From the NCBI GenBank assembly GCA_019247395.1, contig JAFAOZ010000177.1:1-5755 (forward strand): a stretch of DNA of 5,755 bases, written 5' to 3'. Positions within the stretch are counted from its first letter, which is position 1. Each line of letters starts with the position of its first letter. The notes beneath the pieces were generated by a model that was not told where the DNA came from, made no database searches, and worked only from the letters and a program-made list of their open reading frames with translations. A program made the position numbers and the translations under genes. The stretch comes from Vulcanimicrobiota bacterium (GTDB taxonomy: Bacteria; Vulcanimicrobiota; Vulcanimicrobiia; Vulcanimicrobiales; Vulcanimicrobiaceae). This document shows positions 1 through 5,755 of this stretch, in pieces.

Positions 1-381
1 GTCCTCGACGTACGGCAGCACCGCATCCTGCTGCGCCTTGTTGAAACGATGGATCTCGTCAATGAAGAGTACGGTTCGTTTTCCCGCCCGCCGGCGCGCG
101 CCGGACTCACGGGCGACGCGTCGAAGGTCCGCCACGCCCGCGCTGACCGCCGACATGCCTTCGAAGTAAGCGCCCGTAGAGTTCGCGATGATCTGCGCGA
201 GCGTCGTCTTGCCGCTTCCCGGCGGTCCCCAGAGAATCATGGAGGGCACCGCGTCGCGTTCGATCGCGGCGCGTAATGCGCGGCCGGTGCCGAGCAACTC
301 GTCCTGGCCAACGAACTCGTCGAGCGTTCGCGGGCGCATGCGCGCCGCTAACGGCATCTCGATTCGAGCGAACTCAAGCAT
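1..381 (-). CDS. rarA: Replication-associated recombination protein RarA (MgsA/WRNIP1 family), N-terminal part
   Basis: This is a AAA+ ATPase of the RarA/MgsA/WRNIP1 family, clamp-loader-like proteins that act at stalled replication forks in the cytoplasm. Only the first 127 codons are present; the gene runs off the left edge. The ATG at 381 opens a frame with no stop. Seen in order: the family start PLAARMRPRTLDEFVGQ (residues 10-26), SMILWGPPGSGKTTLA containing the Walker A motif GPPGSGKT (52-59), the SAVSAGVADLR segment (77-87), and Walker B VLFIDE followed by IHRFNKAQQDA (104-120), which is highly characteristic of RarA. These match the E. coli protein closely. The C-terminal RarA domains lie outside the window. 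No Shine-Dalgarno sequence precedes the ATG: the 3 nt before it are AAG, and beyond them lies the end of a 280-bp palindrome. ATG codons at residues 9 and 15 are alternative starts but also lack a clear ribosome site. The family call is very secure; the exact start is less so. Confidence 0.95.
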   Translation of the reverse strand, partial: MLEFARIEMPLAARMRPRTLDEFVGQDELLGTGRALRAAIERDAVPSMILWGPPGSGKTTLAQIIANSTGAYFEGMSAVSAGVADLRRVARESGARRRAGKRTVLFIDEIHRFNKAQQDAVLPYVED

Positions 382-384
382 CTT

Positions 385-401
385 AGGGAACCGCTGAAGA
401 A
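385..401 (+). repeat. Left terminal inverted repeat, 17 bp
   Basis: AGGGAACCGCTGAAGAA is the exact reverse complement of 648-664. The match stops abruptly on both sides (384 T against 665 G, and 402 G against 647 T). It lies 3 nt upstream of the rarA ATG, so it occupies the place where a ribosome-binding site would be expected. Confidence 0.9.
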
Positions 402-402
402 G

Positions 403-423
403 TCGCTGCACCGATCGCAGCGA
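403..423. other. Small 7-bp hairpin upstream of rarA
   Basis: TCGCTGC (403-409) and GCAGCGA (417-423) form a perfect 7-bp stem with a 7-nt loop. On the minus strand it is followed by CTTCTTC, which is only weakly U-rich. It is therefore at best a poor intrinsic terminator or a leader hairpin of rarA. The mirrored right end of the palindrome does not have it. Confidence 0.45.
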
Positions 424-424
424 A

Positions 425-512
425 CAGTTTTGCCGCAGATCGAGGCGCGGCCGACGGAGCATAGCAAAGCGCTCTGTGACGGAGGGCGCAACAAAGAGAT
501 GCGGCAAAACTG
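425..512. other. Left-half hairpin, 13-bp perfect stem with 62-nt loop
   Basis: CAGTTTTGCCGCA (425-437) pairs perfectly with TGCGGCAAAACTG (500-512). The loop holds the GGAGCATA...TCTGTGAC motif pair. It is the counterpart, inside the large palindrome, of the right-half hairpin at 534-624, but its stem has a different sequence. It could form as RNA from either strand or as a DNA cruciform. Confidence 0.75.
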
Positions 513-533
513 CCGCTGCCCAAAGGGTTTGGT

Positions 534-624
534 CGCAAAACCACCGTCTGCGTTGTCGAAGGCTCGGTCACAGACCGCGTTGGGTATGCTCCCTCGCCTT
601 CTCCTTGCATCCGGTGGTTTTGCG
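534..624. other. Right-half hairpin, 12-bp perfect stem with 67-nt structured loop
   Basis: CGCAAAACCACC (534-545) pairs perfectly with GGTGGTTTTGCG (613-624). Read on the minus strand, the loop contains further nested pairings: AAGGC...GCCTT enclosing GGG-AGCATA-CCC and CGGTC-TGT-GACCG. This gives a branched fold, which is more structure than a random spacer of this length usually shows. Function unknown. Confidence 0.7.
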
Positions 625-647
625 TTCCAAACGATCGGTACATGGAT

Positions 648-664
648 TTCTTCAGCGGTTCCCT
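648..664 (-). repeat. Right terminal inverted repeat, 17 bp
   Basis: TTCTTCAGCGGTTCCCT is the exact reverse complement of 385-401. It begins 7 nt downstream, in the transcription direction, of the TAG stop of the LptA-like gene. Confidence 0.9.
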
Positions 665-671
665 GTCGCCG

Positions 672-1409
672 CTACGGCGGCGGGCTCGAGACCGGCTGCG
701 TGATCGCGTTCTTGGGGATGTGGATTGGCTTGGGCGTCGCGAGCGTCCGGTGCACGGGGCTCGGGAACTGCATCGTGACGTTTCCCTGCGCGTGCGCGCT
801 GCCGGTATCGGTGTTATAGATCACCCGCTGCGCGTTCATGCTGCGCGAACCTTGCGTGATGTGGACCGCACCTTCGAGCAGCAGCGTGTGCTCGCTGTCG
901 TTGAGCGTTCCGGTATTTGCGTCCACGACGGTATCGGCTTGCGTGTAGTGTACGTTTCCGATGGCTTTGTACAGCTTGGCGGCGCCATCGATCTGTGCTT
1001 GATCGGCGGTCAGCGTCGATGGGCTCGGCGCACTCGGTTGACCGCCGCCCGCGAGGCTCTCGGCGCTGCCTTGCGTATCGTGCATCACGACGTGCCCGTT
1101 GAGGAACAGTACCTGCTTCTTGTAGTTGCCGTTGGCCCGATCGGCGGACACGTCGCCGCCCGCGCGGGTCATAACGACCTTATTCGGCGTGCTGAAATCG
1201 CCGTTTTTAAAGTTTGCGTCGAGTGAACTCGCGTGCACCGTCCAAACTCCGAGGTCGAACGAGGCTTGGCCGGGGTTTCCCGCGGCATTCGGCGGCGGAG
1301 ATGGCGCGTGCGCCGCGGGCTTCGGCTTCGGAGCGCGGGGCGGAGCGGCACCGGCCAGGGGCGTCGCGAGAGCGACGGTGCCGGCGAGCGCGAGAATGCT
1401 GCGAATCAT
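672..1409 (-). CDS. LptA/OstA-like periplasmic protein
   Basis: This is a probable secreted protein of 245 residues with an OstA/LptA-type domain, the beta-jellyroll fold that carries lipopolysaccharide across the periplasm with LptC and LptD. The ATG at 1409 is chosen because it opens a good signal peptide (positive MIR, hydrophobic ILALAGTVALATPLAG, cleavage near AGA-AP about residue 21). It also gives an ATGA overlap with the stop of the upstream TsaC-like gene. A Pro/Ala/Lys-rich linker (about 22-45) follows. The mature part shows the repeating strand pattern of the family: VLFLNGHVVM (100-109), ADQAQIDG (135-142), AIGNVHYTQADTVVDANTG (149-167), LLLEGAVHITQGSRSMNAQRVIYN (176-199) and AHAQGNVTM (205-213). 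A Gly/Ser/Pro-rich stretch at 117-132 looks like a disordered insert between strands. The C-terminus is Pro-rich. The gene lies in a housekeeping operon rather than beside lptB/lptC, so an LptC-like or standalone OstA role is possible. No Shine-Dalgarno sequence is visible; translational coupling is likely. Confidence 0.8.
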   Translation of the reverse strand: MIRSILALAGTVALATPLAGAAPPRAPKPKPAAHAPSPPPNAAGNPGQASFDLGVWTVHASSLDANFKNGDFSTPNKVVMTRAGGDVSADRANGNYKKQVLFLNGHVVMHDTQGSAESLAGGGQPSAPSPSTLTADQAQIDGAAKLYKAIGNVHYTQADTVVDANTGTLNDSEHTLLLEGAVHITQGSRSMNAQRVIYNTDTGSAHAQGNVTMQFPSPVHRTLATPKPIHIPKNAITQPVSSPPP

Positions 1410-2080
1410 GGTCGTTGTATGCGTACTTTCACCGTTGGGCGTTCGATCGGACCCAGCAGCTCGCAAAGGCGCTGCTCTGAGACGGCTCCTTCACGAAGCA
1501 GGCGCGGATGGTTGCCGGAGAGATCGATGATTGAAGATTCGATATTATAGCGCGTCGGTCCATGCTCTACCATCAGATCCGCCTGAGGAAGCATCGAGCG
1601 GTCTTCGTGCCCGGCGTAGCGCGCACCGCCGCGAGGGTTCGCCGTAGTGCCCGCGATGGGGCCACAACGTTCCAGCACCGCACGTGCGAACGGATCGTCC
1701 GGCACGCGAAACGCAAGCGTGTGCAAGCCTGCCGCCAATTCGTCGCTGACGAACTTCGGCTTTCTGACGAGCAGAATGACCGGCCCCGGAAGGAGCCGCT
1801 TCGCGGCATGCACCGCGAGCGGATTGTCGACGGCGTATTCTAAAAACTCTTGGGCGGTCGCGACGTGCATCGTTAGCGGCCGGTTATCCGGCCTGCCCAT
1901 CGCTGCATAAACGCGGTCGATCGCTTCGGAATCGTACGGGTCGCAGCCGATGAGATAGCTGGTGTCGTTCGGCAGAATAACGGTGCCGCCCGAAAAGACC
2001 ACGCGTGCAACCTCTTCTGCGATCTCGTCGACATTCGCAGCGCGCGCATCCACAATTTGCTTGAAACGCTGCTCGCCCAA
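1406..2080 (-). CDS. tsaC: Divergent TsaC/Sua5/YrdC-family L-threonylcarbamoyladenylate synthase
   Basis: TsaC/Sua5 proteins form threonylcarbamoyl-AMP from threonine, bicarbonate and ATP, the first step of tRNA t6A37 modification in the cytoplasm. The 224-residue product has one YrdC domain and lacks the C-terminal Sua5 domain. Recognisable segments are SGGTVILPNDTSYLIGCDP (30-48, usual form PT[ED]TxYGLG), MGRPDNRPLTMHV (61-73, usual KxRPxxxPL), the LLPGPVILLVRKP block, TLAFRVPDDPFA, TTANPRGG (usual SANxSG), NIESSIIDLSG and LLREGAVS. The invariant-type Lys of the KxR motif is Met61, so activity may differ or this may be a paralogue of the YciO type. I chose the TTG at 2080 because AGGGA (2091-2095) precedes it by 10 nt and it begins 22 nt after the mreB stop. 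An in-frame TTG at 2161 would overlap mreB by 59 nt with unconserved sequence, and a GTG at 2053 has no good ribosome site. The stop overlaps the next gene's start (ATGA). Confidence 0.85.
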   Translation of the reverse strand: MGEQRFKQIVDARAANVDEIAEEVARVVFSGGTVILPNDTSYLIGCDPYDSEAIDRVYAAMGRPDNRPLTMHVATAQEFLEYAVDNPLAVHAAKRLLPGPVILLVRKPKFVSDELAAGLHTLAFRVPDDPFARAVLERCGPIAGTTANPRGGARYAGHEDRSMLPQADLMVEHGPTRYNIESSIIDLSGNHPRLLREGAVSEQRLCELLGPIERPTVKVRIQRP

Positions 2081-2090
2081 TGGTAGCAGA

Positions 2091-2095
2091 TCCCT
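2091..2095 (-). promoter_or_regulatory. Ribosome-binding site for the tsaC-like gene
   Basis: AGGGA on the minus strand lies 10 nt upstream of the TTG at 2080, in the 22-nt gap after the mreB stop. It decides the start in favour of 2080, though the spacing is slightly long. Confidence 0.5.
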
Positions 2096-2102
2096 AGGTT
2101 CC

Positions 2103-3094
<992 letters not shown>

Positions 3095-3112
3095 ACTCGA
3101 AAAAACGTGAGA

Positions 3113-4465
3113 TTAACCGGTCGCCGAAACGCGCGGGTACTCGCTTGTTTCGAAAAGTCCCGCCGGTTCGACGAGCGGCGTTACGCCGCTGCTGCGCTGA
3201 ACTTGGCCACCCAGCTCCGAAAGCAGCTCCTCCAAGCGCTCGTAGCCGCGGTCGATATACTCGAGCCCGATTATTTCGGTCTCGCCCACCGCCGCCAGTC
3301 CGGCGACGACAAGCCCCGCACCGGCGCGGATATCGGGCGCTTCAACGGGAGCACCCGAGAGTTGCTTGGGGCCTTTGACGACGGCGGCGTTGCTCTCCAT
3401 CGTCACCTTCACGTCGGCTCCCATACGTGCGAGCTCGTTAACGTAGGAGAAGCGCGCGTTGAAGATCGATTCCTCGACGACGCTCGTGCCGGGACAGGTA
3501 CAGAGAAATCCGACCATTTGCGGCTGCAGATCGGTTGCAAAGCCGGGATACGGCGCAGTCAGGATGTCGGTCCCGCCGGTGATGCCGTCGGCTTTCACGC
3601 GAATCCAGTCCTCGCCGTTCATCACGGCGACCCCGCATTCCACGAGTTTATACGTCAGCGCACCGAGATGCTCGGGGCGGCAGTTCGTGACGGTAACGTC
3701 GCCGCGCGTCACCGCACCTGCAAGTAGGAGCGTTCCGGTTACGATTCGATCGGCGATGATCTCATACTCGACGCCGTGCAGCTCGCGGACGCCCTCGATC
3801 ACGATCGTATCGGTGCCATGTCCCGCCACTTTCGCACCCATCGCATTGAGAAAATTCGCAAGGTCCACGACCTCGGGCTCCATCGCGACGTTATTGAGCA
3901 GCGTCGTGCCCTCGGCAAGAACCGCCGCCAGCATCGCGTTCTTCGTCGCGCCGACGCTCGCCATGCGAAACTCGACCTCGCCGCCGCGCAGCCGCGCGCC
4001 TTTCGATTGCGCGATCAGATAGCCGTGTACGTTGTGAACGTCGCAGCCAAGTGCCACGAAGGCCTGTTCGTGCATGTCGGTCGCGCGCGTGCCGAGCACG
4101 CAGCCTCCAGGCAACGGAACTTCCGCGCGGCCGAAACGCCCCAGCAGGGGCCCCACGACGTCGAAGGATGCGGCCAGCTTGCGGACGAGCGCATAGGGAG
4201 CGCGATACGATGCGGCGTTGCTGGCGTCGATCGTGACGGTATTGTCGCCCTCGTAGCGGATGCGCGCGCCGAGCGCTTCGAGCAATGACGACATCACCGA
4301 GACGTCGGTGATGCGCGGGACGCGATGAAGCGTCACCGTTCCCTTTGCAAGCAGCGCAGCGGCCATAATCGGCAGCGCGGCGTTCTTCGCGCCATGCGTC
4401 GCGACGGAGCCCTCTAAACGGGCGCCTCCCCGAATCCGCAGCGTCGTCTCGAGCCGATCCAGCAT
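3113..4465 (-). CDS. murA: UDP-N-acetylglucosamine 1-carboxyvinyltransferase MurA
   Basis: MurA transfers enolpyruvate from PEP to UDP-GlcNAc, the first committed step of peptidoglycan synthesis, in the cytoplasm. The 450-residue product has the two-lobed EPSP-synthase-like architecture. Seen: GAKNAALP with Lys27/Asn28 (E. coli Lys22/Asn23), LPGGCVLGTRATDMH with the catalytic Cys122 (E. coli Cys115, so fosfomycin sensitivity is expected on this criterion) and Arg127 (Arg120), YPGFATDLQPQ with Asp312 (Asp305), DIRAGAGLVVAG with Arg380 (Arg371), and YIDRGYERLEELL with Arg406 (Arg397). The position of E. coli Arg91, in the MRAS segment, is Ala98 here (KLAAS). The protein is about 30 residues longer than the 419-residue E. 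coli enzyme, mostly from a C-terminal tail after Arg424. The ATG at 4465 has a good ribosome site (TAAGGT) and gives the usual N-terminus. It lies 35 nt after atpC, separated by a GC-rich hairpin. Confidence 0.98.
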   Translation of the reverse strand: MLDRLETTLRIRGGARLEGSVATHGAKNAALPIMAAALLAKGTVTLHRVPRITDVSVMSSLLEALGARIRYEGDNTVTIDASNAASYRAPYALVRKLAASFDVVGPLLGRFGRAEVPLPGGCVLGTRATDMHEQAFVALGCDVHNVHGYLIAQSKGARLRGGEVEFRMASVGATKNAMLAAVLAEGTTLLNNVAMEPEVVDLANFLNAMGAKVAGHGTDTIVIEGVRELHGVEYEIIADRIVTGTLLLAGAVTRGDVTVTNCRPEHLGALTYKLVECGVAVMNGEDWIRVKADGITGGTDILTAPYPGFATDLQPQMVGFLCTCPGTSVVEESIFNARFSYVNELARMGADVKVTMESNAAVVKGPKQLSGAPVEAPDIRAGAGLVVAGLAAVGETEIIGLEYIDRGYERLEELLSELGGQVQRSSGVTPLVEPAGLFETSEYPRVSATG

Positions 4466-4473
4466 TAGTGGTG

Positions 4474-4480
4474 ACCTTAC
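4474..4480 (-). promoter_or_regulatory. Ribosome-binding site for murA
   Basis: GTAAGGT on the minus strand, with AAGG about 9-10 nt before the ATG at 4465. It directly abuts the hairpin at 4481-4499. Confidence 0.6.
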
Positions 4481-4499
4481 CGCGCGGGCTGCCCGCGCG
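4481..4499. other. GC-rich hairpin in the atpC-murA gap
   Basis: CGCGCGGGC (4481-4489) is the exact reverse complement of GCCCGCGCG (4491-4499) around one central base, giving a stem of about 8 bp with a 3-nt loop. It begins one nucleotide after the atpC stop. No T-tract follows on the minus strand (GTAAGGTCACC), so it is not a classical intrinsic terminator. An mRNA processing or stability element, or a partial attenuator separating atp from murA, is more likely. Confidence 0.6.
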
Positions 4500-4500
4500 C

Positions 4501-5755
<1,255 letters not shown>

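Larger units (their letters stand above)
385..664. repeat. 280-bp imperfect palindrome with 17-bp terminal inverted repeats (MITE-like or structured RNA)
   Basis: This block fills almost all of the gene-free interval 382-671. Its ends are perfect 17-bp inverted repeats (385-401 and 648-664, AGGGAACCGCTGAAGAA inward from each end). Moving inward, further matches sit at mirrored positions around a centre near 524.5: ACCGATCG (410-417 with 632-639), GAAC (422-425 with 624-627), GGAGCATA (456-463 with 585-592) and TCTGTGAC (473-480 with 567-574). The centre is a small hairpin, CCAAA-GGG-TTTGG (520-532). Each half also contains its own perfect hairpin stem (425-437/500-512 and 534-545/613-624). 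No plausible protein gene lies inside. The size and terminal repeats suit a MITE or other non-autonomous element, but I see no convincing target-site duplication (flanks are TCTTA and GTCGC). A structured RNA or a paired intergenic palindromic repeat is the alternative. The inverted symmetry is directly visible; the element's class is inference. Confidence 0.85.

Noticed and set aside
403..423. Intrinsic terminator upstream of rarA
   Set aside because: The stem is only 7 bp and is followed by CTTCTTC rather than a T-run, so termination is not supported; recorded as a hairpin only.
457..470. TATGCT as a -10 promoter element within the palindrome (both arms)
   Set aside because: The only candidate -35 boxes (TTGTTG or TTGTCG) lie 25-26 nt away, too far for a standard promoter; kept as part of the conserved repeat motif instead.
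383..643. 86-codon minus-strand open frame in the intergenic palindrome
   Set aside because: It coincides with the inverted-repeat structure, has low-complexity Ala/Ser content, no recognisable domain, and stops just at the rarA start; the palindrome explains the sequence better.
430..819. 129-codon plus-strand open frame with a hydrophobic stretch, spanning the palindrome into the LptA-like gene
   Set aside because: No ribosome site, crosses from repeat DNA into antisense of a real gene, and no family resemblance; not a credible transposase or membrane protein.
642..1226. 194-codon plus-strand open frame
   Set aside because: It is antisense to the LptA-like gene, Arg/Val/His-rich without domain motifs, and has no ribosome site; such frames are common opposite high-GC genes.
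1410..1466. N-terminal extension of the LptA-like protein to 1466
   Set aside because: It would bury the signal peptide 19 residues inside the protein and overlap the TsaC-like gene; the ATGA junction start is far more natural.
3459..4022. 187-codon plus-strand open frame
   Set aside because: It lies fully opposite conserved murA sequence and shows Ser/Thr/Pro composition typical of an antisense shadow.

Overview
All seven recognisable protein genes lie on the minus strand, so the window is read right to left. In that order they are atpD (5' end outside the window), atpC, murA, mreB (Mbl-like), a TsaC/Sua5-family gene, an OstA/LptA-like periplasmic protein gene, and rarA (3' end outside the window). 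The DNA is GC-rich and the first six genes are tightly packed: an 8-nt overlap atpD/atpC, 35 nt atpC-murA, 29 nt murA-mreB, 22 nt mreB-tsaC and a 4-nt ATGA overlap tsaC/lptA-like. This looks like one long transcription unit continuing from the F1Fo ATP synthase operon.

The run atpC-murA-mreB/mbl recalls Firmicutes, where murA, spoIID and mbl follow the atp operon. Here no sporulation gene is present, and a signal-peptide-bearing OstA/LptA-like protein implies an outer membrane. A high-GC diderm bacterium from a less studied phylum fits best. An Eremiobacterota/WPS-2-type or related lineage is my guess from style and synteny only; no 16S or marker search was possible.

By function, 4919-5755 and 4501-4926 are the catalytic beta and epsilon subunits of ATP synthase. 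murA (3113-4465) makes the first committed peptidoglycan precursor, and mreB (2103-3083) organises lateral wall synthesis. The TsaC-like gene (1406-2080) would make threonylcarbamoyl-AMP for the tRNA t6A modification, but it is divergent at its signature motifs. The LptA-like gene (672-1409) probably serves lipopolysaccharide or other outer-membrane glycolipid transport. rarA (1-381) encodes a replication-associated AAA+ clamp-loader-like ATPase.

The least ordinary part is the only long non-coding interval, 382-671. Nearly all of it (385-664) is a large imperfect palindrome with perfect 17-bp terminal inverted repeats. Each half carries its own perfect 12-13 bp hairpin stem. The two stems differ in sequence but sit at matching positions, and the two loops are largely complementary to each other. 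It could be a MITE-like non-autonomous mobile element, a paired palindromic repeat, or a structured RNA. It ends 3 nt before the rarA ATG. The coding genes are otherwise ordinary housekeeping genes with a few notable residue changes, listed in the findings.
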